Notes: generated by a model from the letters alone, not told the origin. DNA of 64,000 nt from Syngnathus acus (GCF_901709675.1 NC_051101.1:13913416-13977415), one strand, 5' to 3'. Positions 22,491-34,282 are shown, numbered from the stretch's first letter. Translations and numbers: made by a program.

Positions 22491-24060
22491 TGCACTTTTT
22501 AAGCAAAAGTTGATTTTAAAGTAGGACTGGGCAAAACGAATAAGTCTAAATATGTCTACTGAAGCACTTATTGTCTTTTAAAAACACCGTCAGCATCAAC
22601 CGTCAAAGTCCAAATCATTTTTCCAATTGACAGAATGAAATAGAGATGTTAGCGGGCCCGATCATAACATGCCGTCGGAGGAAGGCCGGCTGTTCATCAG
22701 GTTTCTCCTTGAATCGCAGCCATATCGGAAGGCTTGTTGTCGGGAAGGTTACAGAGGCTGCAGGTGGCCGATAAATCTCCCGGCGAGGAAATCAATGCCA
22801 ACTTGTTTGATGGCTATTGTTCCGTTTCGCTAACGACCAAAGCCGGAGGAATTCAAGTGTCGCCCTCTGATTGGGAACGGCCAAATTTGTGCCCAGTGGA
22901 GAACTTGTTGCGAGTAGGCCATACAACATTCAAAGAGTGTCCGAAGCAGTATTATTGGATTTCTGGCACTTAGAAGGTGGCCGTGATTCTCAAGGGCGAA
23001 ACCTTCATCACCAGCAAAAGACGTTTGGTCAAGATGTGACCTTGCGGAGCGACTTATTAAAGCTCCATGTTTTATGCGAGCGTCAAATTTGCTAGCCAAC
23101 AGACAAAATCTATTCCAAAAATAGACAAAACGACTCCTACGTGGCTGATTTAAACCAAGATCCTGTTATTTGGGGGGGTACCAAGGATCCACTTTTTGGG
23201 AACATTGAAATGGGAAGAAACCCCGCCGGAATAGCTCCTCGTGATGGTTACCATGAAAGTAACGGCTAAAGCTGCTTCCAGACGACACATCACCACAACA
23301 CCACGCCGCAGCTTGCAGATGAGGGACAGATTTAGTGAGGCAATAATGGCCATGTTTTATAGCATGCGCCTTCTCCCGCTTGTACGTCTCATGCAAATGT
23401 GGTGTATACACGGCCAAAGACATTTGTATTTATGCGTCCGTCACTTATGTCACAACACTGCTTGACTTTAAGCGCTGACGTGCAAAGGGCTGACAAACAA
23501 AGCGGTGGGCCCCTGAGCCTGCCGGGATGGCCGGCCGGGATGGCGGTGGAGGCCAGCCGCCGTCCCTCCCCCAAACCAGGTCCCGGGGACCCGACCCCTG
23601 CAACCTCCCCTCATGGAGGCTCCCTCTGCTCTCTTCAGCATCTGTCAATCAGGAGCCACAGATGGACAGTGGAGCCGAGATGTTAATGTGGGAGCGAAGC
23701 AATGTGTTGGACCGCATCCACTCATATTTTACATTATATTTATATATATAATACATTATATTATATTACATTACATTATATTACATTGTATTATATATTT
23801 TGAACTTTACTCTGCACCAATCGTGCTGTCAGTGGTACTACTTAAGAATTTTGTCGAATCTACAGGACGTCATCATGACCAAGCAAATGAGAGCTTTGGA
23901 GATAAACATCTGCCCCCCCCATGCTCCCTTCCTCACTGAGGTAAAGTCATTGTGCCTATTACTGGACTTTGGAGCCCTGCTGATCACTACCATTGATCCC
24001 TGCCTCAGCAGTCAATTAGATCAATGGAGCATCTTTAGAGCCGCTTAGCCATGTGTCAAG
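22491..24060. other. Non-coding sequence; enhancer-like patches and TA-rich tract
   Basis: No gene is supported. Repeat-free patches around 22730-23000 (GGCCGATAAATCTCC, GAAATCAATGCC) and 23970-24060 (GCAGTCAATTAGATCAATGG) look enhancer-like. A TATATTACATTA-type AT tract lies at 23735-23800. The overlapping frames of 70-108 codons are on both strands and uninformative. Confidence 0.35.
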
Positions 24061-25320
24061 CGTCACGCCGCCGTCCACTTCAATTGTGCCGCCAGAGCGC
24101 AGATGGCAACCACGGACGCGGTCGGCTGCGGCCTGCCGGTGATGCAATCGGTCCAAAGTGATCGGTCCGCAAAAAACCAACAAAAAAACGGGGATTGTAA
24201 AAAGGGGGAAAAGATGGCGTTCACGCCTCAGCAATCATGAATTTGTAATAAGGGATTTGTTGCACGGCATAAATGTTTCAAGGCGTTTTATACTTTAAGC
24301 TGCACTTGCACCACGACCTTATTTGAAGGTAGATTTGTCAAATTAAAAATCAAACATTAAAGGCAAATCGGCTTATTAACATCAACTATTTACCACTTTT
24401 GGCCTTGCGAAAACAATCAAATTTGCCTATAAAAGCTTGTACGGACACTTTCTAACACCGGAACCATTTTCCCGTCATACATGCCAACAGTGGCGTGTTG
24501 CCACCTTGTGACCTCCCATGCACACATTTTGGACCCCCTCCCTTTGCCAAGACCCTGGGAGACTGACCCCCCCTTCCTCTTTCCCCTCCGCGGCGGACCA
24601 TTGTTTACTTTCACTCTCCTCCATGGTCCGAGGAGGGGGCCCAATCGTTACATTATTGTCTGGTACGGACCCCACCCCACCCCACCGACCCGGCCTGACC
24701 CCATTCACAGAGCTCAAAAGCACCATCTGTATCAGCCAACAGTCAGGGAGGGGAGGGCAAGATGGCGGGCGGGATGACAGAGGTGAGTCGGACAGTACCA
24801 GCCAGACACTTTTATCAGCTGATTCTCCTCCTACAAACTTATTGATCCCCCCCCTCAGCTCTCAATCTAATAATCCTCTATGGTGTATTTTGCCCGGTCT
24901 CCAAGTTCTGGTTCCCCCTGACCCCGCCCCCTCCCTTCACTTTCCTCCCTCCTTCTTGGCATACGCCCTTCATCATGCTTGTAGTGTTTTTTTTTTCTTT
25001 TTGCATTCCAGGGCCTCTTGTATGGCGCATGTGTGAGGAAGGCGGATTTTTCCCATGGGGCCGCAGGTGAAAACTGGGACTCGGGCTCACTCCAGCGAGG
25101 GACGCCATCTGTCTCCAGTCTCCGCTGGAGGGGGACCCCCGTCCGTCCGTCCCTCCATCCATCCGTCTCTCCCTCCTACTTTCCCCTCCATCCACGCGGC
25201 CCTCTGTCCAGCCACTCGTCACCTCCCCCCCGCCCTCCCAGGAATGCCTCTTTCCCCTCCTTCCCCAATCAATCATCCACATATGACACCAAGTGGCAAA
25301 AAAAAAAAGAAATTTGATTA
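24061..25320. other. Unrecognised non-coding sequence
   Basis: The minus-strand 192-codon frame (24878-25456) overlaps plus-strand frames of 99-172 codons and crosses CCGTCCGTCCGTCC/CCATCCATCC tracts at about 25139-25163. I do not regard any as coding. No RNA gene is seen. Confidence 0.4.
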
Positions 25321-25530
25321 TCATACAATTTGCCAGGGAGAGAAAGAGGCATACCGTTTTAATTGGCCGGCCGCGACCTCTAATTATGCGTAGCGCAGTG
25401 TATTCGTTTGATATTTCGGAGGGGATGAAGTCAAGCGAGTGTGACATTTTCCACAAGATAAAGCAGCAATTACTTAGATTTGCTTAACAAATCTCAGCGC
25501 CATTAGTGCCACAATCGCATGTGACGTCAC
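25321..25530. promoter_or_regulatory. Possible conserved non-coding element
   Basis: This block holds CATACAATTTGCCAGG, GTTTTAATTGGCC, CCTCTAATTATGCG, AGCAGCAATTACTTAG and GCCATTAGTGCC without simple repeats. The regular spacing of ATTA/AATTA words over 200 bases suggests an enhancer, but this is untested. Confidence 0.35.
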
Positions 25531-26930
25531 GGCGGTGGAAGTTTTTTTTTTTCTTTCATTTTTAGATATAGCTATGGTACGGTATGTTTGCGCTAAAGGC
25601 CAAAAACATTTGACTTTGCTGAATGGAAGTTTGACAACCAACGATGTTTTGTTTGAAAAAAAGCAGAACTCATGTATGCAGGCATTTTCTCGCTGGTAAA
25701 CAAACATCACGAGGTCACCGTTTGGGCCCGTTGCATGGGAACCAGAGGGGATGCCCTCAAGCCGGCGGACCTCCGAGCCCAGCTGTCAGTCTCGGTCGCC
25801 GTCCGTCCGAACCGCTGTGACGCCTAACGGTCGGGAGGGGGGGCACTTTCACGTGGGAAACCCCGGTTGAGGCGCGCAGACAAACAAACGGGAAGGGGGT
25901 ATGAAGAGGGCGAGCGCAAAACAACTCCCCCCCTCCTCCTCGCAATCTCCAAATCCTGCCGCGCGAATCTCGGCGAAAAACTCCCACCAAGCCATCGGCC
26001 CACTCGGAGCGTCCAGACATGCAGACACGCACCTCCTTCAACGCCCCCCCCCGTCCACCCCATTTTGTCCCACGCCCACTGTCAATCACAGAGTGTCACC
26101 CCAGACACTCTCTCAAAGACAAGGAAGGCGGTCAAATGGTTCAAAAGTGGCCCATCACTCAGTTGAGCAACAAAGCAGGACGCAACAATGCTAAGCTTCC
26201 AGCAATGGCGCAGCCAAAAGAAAATGGCCGACTCAAGTGTTGCCATTTTCTTACTGGCTGGCCGCAACAAAGAAAGCAGGCGGGGACCCCGCACGGCACT
26301 GCACTGCACGGCACGGCACCGCACCCAGGGTGGCGGTTTTCGCCGGGGCCCCACTTCTCTCGCCGCCCTCCTCGGAGGTCACCCCCCTTCGGTGACCCCG
26401 CCTCGATTGTTTCCCGTCGCTCTGTCAGCTCCGATTGTTGCTGACTGGTTAAATGGCCGAGACCTAAAATTCAGGGGGGAGGATGGCTCTGAAGAGGAGG
26501 ATGAGGCTGAGGGTGGGAAAAAAAGTGGGAAGGAAAGAAAGCGATGGTGGAAGATACCCCCTTCTCTTTTTTGTCTTCCTTGTTGAAATAACTATTTGAC
26601 CCAAATAAACAATCTATCGCCTCCAAAAGAAGTGGCAGCAGGAGGAGGGAGAAGAGGGGGCGGGGGGGGGGGGAGAGAATGGGGGCAGGTCCAAGTCGTT
26701 CAGCATGGGGGACAGCACCTCCTAGGTCATATTAACAGGAACCTTTATTGTAGATCAGTAGATAGCGAATCGCCCACTGCGCTTGATTAGCATTAGCATC
26801 AACGCTAACGTAATAGGCTGGACACTTGGGTCAGTGATGAGAGCAACATTAACTTTATTTATTGGACTTTAAAGTAAACCTTAAGGGGCCAACTCCATTA
26901 GGAAAAGATGAAGCTAAAAAAAAAGTGTGT
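25531..26930. other. Non-coding sequence with G-rich tract
   Basis: A G-run tract at about 26640-26675 (including a run of about 13 G) could form quadruplexes. GGCACTGCACTGCACGGCACGGCACCGCAC at about 26296-26325 is a short imperfect tandem repeat. The overlapping frames near 25757-26586 are on both strands and are not supported. Confidence 0.4.
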
Positions 26931-27200
26931 TAAGAGCCAAGAGATGCGATTAATCCATGCGGGGCCGCCTATCTGAGATAAGTGTTTAAAGACCTGCCGC
27001 TGATCAATTATGCAAGAGCGAGCGTTCCCTCCGCGACCGCTTGGCAATCAAACAGCTAAACAAGCCCGTCCGGCCGCTCTAATTAGACAAATGGCTCGCT
27101 TAATTGATCATTGACTGATGATCAATAGGGGAACATGTGTTCCTGTTCTTTACTAGCAAGTTGACTGAGAGCGCGCTATAAAATCGACTCGATACTTTGA
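26931..27200. promoter_or_regulatory. Possible conserved non-coding element
   Basis: Contains GCGATTAATCCATG, GCTGATCAATTATGC, GCTCTAATTAGAC, GCTTAATTGATCATTGACTGATGATCAATAGG. The repeated TGATCAAT/ATTGATCA words (four occurrences) are unusual and could be facing TALE- or CUT-type homeodomain sites (ATCAAT). The call rests on motifs only. Confidence 0.4.
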
Positions 27201-28159
27201 CAAGTACGCCGATTGGCTCTGACACGCCGTCCGTCACCAGTCTGGCAAGAACGTCACGTCTTCCTTCAAACCTTGAAACCAGATCCTGGAAGTCAACCCG
27301 TCTCCCGATTGCGGTTGCCTGCCCCGCAGTTTTTTGAAGAGCTTTGAATTGGAGCCAAAGGAGCGCAATGATCCGGACTCAATTGCGGACACCACCTTCA
27401 TGTTCCTTTCCCATCTCACCCGCACTTGAGTGTCCCTCATGGGTCAACACCTGTTTGAAAGCAAGCAAGTGTGCGTGGGTGAGGTGAGGTGATGGGAGTG
27501 AGACCTTCCAATAGAATGGAAGGAAGGTGGGGTGGGGTGGGTGGAGCTCTATCTCTTTGATGTGCTCATAAATTGTGTTGAAAGGATAGCAGGCAGGCGG
27601 GCGGGCGGGCAGGCAGGCGGGCGAGTGAGGCAGAAGAGACACTTGAGGGGCGGCTCGAGCCCTCCAGCTTCAGGTATCCATCCGCCCACTTCTGGGAAAT
27701 ACGAAAAAGGAGCCCCGCTGAAAGGGATGGACGGACGTGAGCATGGTGCCACAAAGGCTGCCACTTAACGCCTTTGAAGACATGCCGAGGCGGGCGGATG
27801 GGCGGGCGCACGTACGCACACAATGAGCGTCTTAATGGTGTCAATGAATAGGACGGTAAATATCCGTGCTGCAATTAAAATTAAAAAGAGGCTGAATGGA
27901 CGGATGTTTTTACGGTACGCCGTACGGCTTCCTATTGAGTGAACGACTTATTTTCACAAAAATACTCATTATCAATTCAAACAGGTATGAAACGTCAACA
28001 ATGAATCCTGCAAAAGTGGTGAAATAAAGTAGAGCGAAATTCGGCTTGGAATCAAAATGATCAATTATTCAATTATATGTACACCGGATACGCATTTTGG
28101 ATTTCAAAGTACATTTAGAATTTAGAGGTAGGAGTTTCAAATGAATATATTTTCCATAT
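27201..28159. other. Non-coding sequence with GGCA/GGGC tract
   Basis: A (GGCA/GGGC)n tract lies at about 27588-27622 and a (GGTG)n patch near 27528-27543. Frames running through them on both strands are composition artefacts. Nothing else is recognised. Confidence 0.4.
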
Positions 28160-28204
28160 AATTATATTGATACAATTATTTGATGTAATTAAATCAATAT
28201 AATT
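28160..28204. repeat. Perfect 12-bp AT inverted repeat
   Basis: AATTATATTGAT at 28160-28171 is the exact reverse complement of ATCAATATAATT at 28193-28204, around a 21-base loop that itself contains AATTA words. It is AT-rich and has no clear transposon context. Confidence 0.75.
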
Positions 28205-28653
28205 TTTAGGATAAACAATGATTGGACGGATCTCCTTCAATTTGAGCCCTCGACGAAAGCCCAACTAATGGCGACCGTAGTTTAAGGGTAATGAAATCAA
28301 TGCCGCGTCCCAAAAGCTTGATTAGGATCATTCGTCTGGTGTCCGAAAACGCCCGTCCAAAGATGTCCCGGCCCCGCGACCGAGGCGGCGTCGATGACAC
28401 AGACGGATAACTTTGCCTCCGAGCGGATTTTCAAAGCAAACGACCTCCATCGGGCAAACTTCAATGGGCTGCCTTTGGAAAACAATCAAGCAACGCGCTC
28501 CCTCGCTGACCTTTAGCGACTGGCCGGGCTCATTCCAATCACAGAGTATTGACATTATCTAGCCCGCGCCATTTATAACCGCATGCCTCAAAGGTGCGGT
28601 CCAAATACCAGCGCAGTCAAGTCAGGTTTTGGTCGTGCCGAGGTGGAGCACAA
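28205..28653. other. Unrecognised non-coding sequence
   Basis: I see no gene. Three overlapping minus-strand frames (28206-28555) have no splice context or recognisable domain. Confidence 0.35.
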
Positions 28654-28801
28654 GCAGATGAACAAAAGTCGGCTAGCTGAATGCTAACATATCATGTGAA
28701 ACGTCATAGGTGGGCTAACACAAATTAGCAGATGAACAAAAGTCAGCTAGCTTAATGCTAACGTATCATGTGAAACGTCATAGGTGGGCTAACAGAAATT
28801 A
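28654..28801 (+). repeat. Tandem duplication of a 74-bp unit
   Basis: Two adjacent 74-base units start at 28654 and 28728. They share GCAGATGAACAAAAGTC, GCTAGCT(G/T)AATGCTAAC and ATCATGTGAAACGTCATAGG, and differ at only a handful of positions. This is the youngest-looking of the local duplications in the window. Confidence 0.92.
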
Positions 28802-30272
28802 GCTTGACATTACAGTCATTCAAAATGGCGTGAATGGTGCATCGTGACGTAGCGGAGGTTCACATGTCAAAAAAATACAAATGACTCATCCCGTGAAGCG
28901 GCTGTTGTGACGCTTTGCCCCTCGCAATCCGGCTCGTTTGTGTTCGTGCACCTGAGCGGGGCTATTGAGCCTCGCTCGCCATTGTCGGTCGCTAAAAGCC
29001 GACAGCCGACTCGGAGGCCCGTTCCCCCGCCCGCCCGCACGGCCGGCCGGCCTCTCACATGCCTGCACACACATAATGGCCATTTCACAGCTCGTCTGGG
29101 AGTAATGGAGCCTGGCTGCGGCCTGCCGAGATGGATGGCCCCCAGACGGGGATAGAATGGCTGATCTGGCAGGCTTGACGAGGCCTCCAGGTGCTTTTGG
29201 AAGACCTGGCCCGAGTTCGGAGGCGCCAGGGTGAACACTGATCTGGACAATGCGCCGGCGTAGTTAGGTTGACGGACCAAGGTGCTCCATCAGTCGACCT
29301 TTGCATAATGTTTGTAAACAATCGGCGCTAGGGTGCTTCCGGCTGACAGGAAGTGATTGACTAGCGAAAATCGTGTCAGAAATTTGGGCCTGTGCCGCAA
29401 CCGACGGTGGCGGGCAAGTAAAGTTAGTTGATAACTTTTTGTTTATAGCCACTCCCAATCACCTTGTACTTTTAAACCAATCACAAAGCTCAATTAGTCA
29501 ATAAAAAAATCAAAGGCGTATATTTTTTCATCCTTTGCAAAAAAGATTACTGCCGTTTACAAAATCAGCTGCAAAACTGTGTCACAATCTTAGCACTATA
29601 CTGCCCCACGTGGGTCGGAGTCTATCATGCGCCTTAAAAGGGGCAAGTACTTTCAATAAATAAATATCTATTTGTATATACTTCTATGGCAGTTAAACAG
29701 GTCTGTCAGGGGACTTCACGAGTTGAGTCGTTTTACTTCATTTCATTGTAGCTAGATTCAACCATTTTCTACAGTGCGGAGTCATTACAGCTCATCGAAG
29801 TCATGAAAAGCAATAAAAAATGGCGGCGATGACGAAGGCAGAAATGCCAAAACAGGACGCTGCCCCAAATCCTCTTCCGCGGCAACACGATGACATCATT
29901 AGCGAGTCACAGCGTGGAGGATTACATGACAGCGGAGGAGATAAAAACAAAGACGGGAAGAAGACTGACGCTCTGCCCCCCCGAGAAAATCCTTGTTATC
30001 GAGGCAACAATGGGAGGCTTAATGCCGAGACCAAGGCCTTGCTTGTCACATCTAAAGTGCCTTGCATTAATTACATCTCATCACATATGCACTCTATTAA
30101 TAACGCATTGCTTCCATAAGGCCTCGCAGGTCGTGCTCTGTGTAAACAATCCATGTTGGGCAACACAAAAAATGATTTGTGATGGAAGACCAAGGGACGA
30201 TGCCGTCCATTCGTTAGTTAGTGATAGGAAACATCTTCACCAAAATTGTGAACTCAAAGGTATCCTGGCATA
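28802..30272. other. Non-coding sequence, no gene recognised
   Basis: A CCGGCCGGCC-type patch lies near 29041-29050. The overlapping frames near 28867-29458 and 29820-30300 are on both strands or lack splice context. No repeat family is recognised with confidence. Confidence 0.35.
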
Positions 30273-30291
30273 TGTGTGTGTGTGTGTGTGT
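30273..30291. repeat. (GT)n microsatellite
   Basis: A short pure GT run of about 9 units. Confidence 0.9.
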
Positions 30292-30802
30292 ATCTTTTAG
30301 CCGGGCGTAGATAAACAGCGGAGACAAACATCAGTTTAATGAGCCATCCCCGTAGAGTCCCTCCACATTCAATTAAGCGCCGAGATAATTAATCGGGCCG
30401 AGCCGCTGGCTGGCGGATGGCTAGCGGGAAGCCAGGTGGTCTTACGGAGAGCCGAGTGTGTGCGCGTGCATCGACTATGCAGGGTATACAAGTGAGACAG
30501 AGAGACTCACAATAGACTTCACAAGCCAAAATTGGCCTTCTGCTAACAGTGCGCGCTGGCCATCAATCTCCACACGACTCAAGGCTGAGACTGAAGCAAA
30601 CACCTGGGCTAGAAAGAAGAGATATTTTTGCTACACTTTTTATAAGTCCAGAGGATTTTTGAAATGACCGCAGTTTCGACAAAAGGTCATTATATGTGAT
30701 TGTAAGCATTTTCTTGGTAACATTTATGGCAAGATAATTCTTTTTTTTTCCAATTTTGTTTCGTAAAATAGCTGACATTTTGCTTTGAAAGAGGAAAAAG
30801 TG

Positions 30803-30816
30803 GCGCCACCCGGTGG
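30803..30816 (-). promoter_or_regulatory. CTCF-like motif (one mismatch)
   Basis: The minus strand reads CCACCGGGTGGCGC. It agrees with the CTCF core CCASYAGRKGGCRS except for G instead of A at position 6. It forms a pair with the motif 159 bases to the right. The surrounding words (TTTGAAAGAGGAAAAAGTGG versus TTTGAAGCGACCAAAGTAGTG) suggest that both came from a local duplication. Confidence 0.45.
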
Positions 30817-30961
30817 AAAATATATATTTTAAAAAATTGAACTCGAATTTCTGTTATACAATGAAAAATGAGATTTTATGGAAAGATCAATATTTAGTTA
30901 AAGAATTACAAAATGGCGTTTCAATAGACATTTTGCAGCATTCTTTGAAGCGACCAAAGTA

Positions 30962-30975
30962 GTGCCACCTGGTGA
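30962..30975 (-). promoter_or_regulatory. CTCF-like motif (one mismatch)
   Basis: The minus strand reads TCACCAGGTGGCAC. It agrees with the CTCF core except for T at position 1. It has the same orientation as the motif at 30803-30816. Binding is not shown. Confidence 0.45.
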
Positions 30976-31208
30976 GCAAATACAAAATTCAAAGCCTTAC
31001 ACACATTTTTTAAATCCATTTTTTATATGAATGACTTTAATAGTCATTATATTGTTGATTAATGACTATTCTAGCTCCTCCCAAAAAATATCTGGCAAAT
31101 GTAACTGGCTCCAAAAGATATTGACTGACTTGCAAAACCGTCCCAATACTTGCGACGACCCATCTTTCGCAGCTTGTTAAGCAGATTCCCAGATTTGCCT
31201 CCTCCAAG

Positions 31209-31266
31209 ACGCACGCACGCACACACACACACACACACACGCGCACACACACACACACACGCGCAC
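31209..31266. repeat. (AC)n/(GCAC)n compound microsatellite
   Basis: GCAC units are followed by AC runs interrupted by GCGC. Alternating purine-pyrimidine sequence continues for almost 60 bases. Confidence 0.95.
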
Positions 31267-31439
31267 ATGTTACGTCTGCGCCTCCCCAGGGGCAGCGGGC
31301 AAGGGCAGAACGCCGATGTTGCAAGTGGCAAATCTGCATCTGTAATTATCCTCAGAAACGCACGAGGTGCCCCCCCCCCTCTCCCTGTCTATCTCCCGCC
31401 GTCTTCCTCTCAAAGGCTTCTTAAGTGTTGCTCGGTGGG

Positions 31440-31700
31440 CCAATTAAGGTGAGTAGCAGTGTGGGTCTGCGTTTGTGTATTTGTATGCGCGTGTGAACAC
31501 GTGTGTGCGTGTGTGCTCATGCATGCGTGAGCGGATTTATGCATGCATCAAACAACTCGCACAGTCTTGCTTATGTCCACACTGTCTGTGTTTGCGTCTG
31601 TCCTGCCACACAAATGTACATCCGTGTGTGTGTGTGTGTGTGCGCGTGTCATCTCTTTGTGTCTGGCTCGGGTCATATTCATGTGTTTGTAAGTGTCCCC
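31440..31700. repeat. GT-rich cryptic simple sequence
   Basis: Interrupted GTGT, GTGC and CATG words extend over about 250 bases, with a pure (GT)n core near 31623-31642. The Cys-Val-rich frames here are artefacts. Confidence 0.8.
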
Positions 31701-32100
31701 TCAGGCCGATTACAGCTCAGCTGTCTGGAGAAATGGAACAATATTGTATGACTCTGGCTCTATGTGTATCTATATAGATATTCCCCAAGCATATATTCGC
31801 TTTATGTGATCTGGTGGCCACACTTGTTCTGCACGGCAGCCGTGATCCCCAGCGCGGTATATCATCGAGTATCGTCAAGTTTTCCAGCGCTATAAAGGAA
31901 GTTTTACTTTGATAAGACAGAGTTGCTTGGCTTCTGGGCACCGCTTCAAGAAATGGCAGGTCAGCATAATGGCCTCTAGAGTGCCATCCGGAGGAGTCAA
32001 AAAGAACAACAACTGGTTCACGAAGCTTCGTTTGTCATCACTAAATTATCACCTCACAATATACATCAAAAATACTTCCCAAAGATACACATTCTAAAAT
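31701..32100. other. Unrecognised non-coding sequence
   Basis: No gene, RNA or repeat is recognised. Confidence 0.35.
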
Positions 32101-32150
32101 CAGCCTATCTATCCATCCATCCGTCCATCTATCCATCTATCTATCTATCT
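32101..32150. repeat. (ATCT)/(ATCC) tetranucleotide repeat
   Basis: Mixed ATCT, ATCC and GTCC units occur over about 50 bases, followed directly by GCCCCTAGTGGTTG, a partial CTCF-like core. Confidence 0.92.
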
Positions 32151-32680
32151 GCCCCTAGTGGTTGAGAGTGGAATTACACCGGCTACAAACGGGAGTTAAC
32201 CAAAATCGAATTTTCAACTGTACGAAACGAAATCGGTGAAATATGGTAACTGCAAATCCAGGTTTGTTCATCGTTTATTAATCAAATATATGGTTCGATA
32301 CATTCATCGAAAAAAATAGAATGCTCCTCCCCCTTTGTCATGAGGTGTTATTTCTGCGCATTCGTTGTAGGGAATGAAGTCCCACAGGTTGAATTTGTGC
32401 TGTGTGTGACTGTACGTGTGATGCTCTCTGCCTGCAAGATGTCTGAGGTGCCACGTTGACTCTTAACGCCTTTTAGCTCATCTCCCCATACATCCCAACA
32501 TTTACATTGCCAATTGTTATTCATCACAATGTGCTCCCCGAGCTGCGGGAGGGTAGCTGATTGGAGGAGGGGAGGGTGGGGTTAGAGGTCACAAAAAGGG
32601 AGGGGGGAGCGAGAGGAATGAAGGGATAAAGCTGGCAAAGGAGAAACATTCCGTCGAGGTGGGTAATTGTATTTCATTTA
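32151..32680. other. Unrecognised non-coding sequence
   Basis: No gene is supported. A G-rich patch lies at about 32560-32612. CGAAACGAAATCGGTGAAATATGG-type words near 32222 may belong to an eroded repeat. Confidence 0.3.
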
Positions 32681-32860
32681 TTTGAGCAAAATGCGTAATA
32701 ACACTTGAATCAATATCGTCGGGTGTTGAACAAGGGCTTTTGCCGCTCGCTGAGGGCCGTGAATATTTATGCGGGGGCTGGCTGATTAAATCATGATGTA
32801 ACGGATATTAAAGAGACGCAAATGGAAATAAAGCGCCTTTAAATAATTACTGCCCTCCCT
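32681..32860. promoter_or_regulatory. Possible conserved non-coding element
   Basis: Contains GCGTAATAACACTTGAATCAATATCG, GTGAATATTTATGCGG, CTGATTAAATCATGATG, GGATATTAAAGAG, GCAAATGGAAATAAAGC and TTTAAATAATTACTGCC. TGATTAAATCA is a near-palindrome with two facing ATTA-type half-sites. This is one of the densest homeodomain-like clusters in the window. Conservation is not shown. Confidence 0.42.
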
Positions 32861-34282
32861 CTGTTAAGCGCTTGGAAGTGACGTCCTGCCTGCCTGCCTG
32901 TTCCTGTCCTATATGCGATGATTGCGCTAATAGCTTTGTCTATGAATATTTGATCCGTAATACGTCGGGAAGCTCAGGGCGGGACGACCATTCGATGAGC
33001 GCCGAAAAAATGCAAGCGCAAAAGTTGACCAGGCCTTCGCTTTTAAGCAGCTTTTGACAACGAGGCGCTCGAAAGATGATTGGCAAGGATGGATTTAAAT
33101 GGGTCGCATTAGCAAAGCTAAATTATAGACCACGACGGGAAAGCGCAAGGTCTCCGCCCGCCTTCTCTCCAGCGTGCGGCCTGGTGACACGCTTCAATCA
33201 TTCTTTATTGAGGTCTGGCACGTGTCCCGCCCCTCGCTCTTCCTGTCTCGTTGCCACCCTCAATCAGTTATGTTGTTGCTCACGATCAATAATCAATTTC
33301 CAGAAGGAAGGAGAGAGAGAGGGGGGGGGGGATCCCCCGCTACTGTTTTGGGTCCCGCCTGTTAAGCTGTGACCTTACGGAAGGATAATGGCGAATCCGA
33401 GGAGGTTGTTGGGATGAGAGACCTTTCTGCCGCTCTCCGTTGACAGGCAACTGCCATTTAAGAATGACCTCCAAAGTCGGAATGAAAATTAGAATCCAGA
33501 CTTGAATGTTAGACACCTTCAGGTCTTAATTAAGGGAGGACAATATTGTTTATTACTCAAATAAAAACAACTGTTTTTATACTTAAATTGCTTTACTTAC
33601 ATCATGGATGATTCACTCTACTTGCATTTTTAAAAAGTTACTCATTCAAAGATATTAACTGGGTTGGCAGTGAATGAGTTAAGCATTAAACTGCAACCGT
33701 ACAATACTAGAAAGGTTCTGCTCGTACGACTTTCGTAAAGTTCTCAGCTGATGATGTCCAATTAGCACACAAGCGATGTTTAGTTTAAGGACACTTTGAA
33801 AGAAGGAGTGCTGATTACGTCCTCAACCTAAATGCAGACCGCTGGGGGAAAGAAAAAAAAAACAAAACCTGAATTTGAAACTTGTCTTAAGTGAACATAG
33901 GTGGGCAATAAAACGCTAGCTCGACAATGGCGTCATGTTGTCATAACTTCCCGGACGACCCTCAGAGGACTACAAATTGCCTATTTTAGGAGGTGAAATA
34001 TTCACGATATGATGCTCGAAAAGAATGCCGGGAGAGGATGAAAAAAGGAGGTGTGTGTGGCACTGATGATTTTCATATTCACACAAGGCATAATAAAGAA
34101 GGCACGCTCGGTTAGCAACACTTAAACCCCCGACGTGCTGTAGCGGTTAGCCGCTAATGCGACAGCAGTGATTTGGACACGTCCTATTAATAGTGCAAAG
34201 GGAGGGCGGAGCTTTACGTGCATGCTAATGCTGCCGCATATTAGCTATTAATAGCCTAGCGTACTTCGGATGGCTGTCCTGG
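32861..34282. other. Unrecognised non-coding sequence
   Basis: A (CCTG)n patch lies at 32885-32902, a GA/G run near 33310-33332 and a CCGCTAA word cluster near 34141-34160. No gene or RNA is seen. Confidence 0.35.

Noticed and set aside
24501-24520. Additional weak CTCF-like words (TCACAAGGTGGCAA here; also near 4442, 4985, 32150 and 38582)
   Set aside because: Each departs from the core at one or more key positions or has an indel, so I did not count them with the five stronger motifs.
24878-25456. 192-codon minus-strand frame
   Set aside because: It crosses CCGTCC/CCATCC simple repeats, which give Gly/Asp/Arg runs, and overlaps a 112-codon plus-strand frame. No family resemblance.
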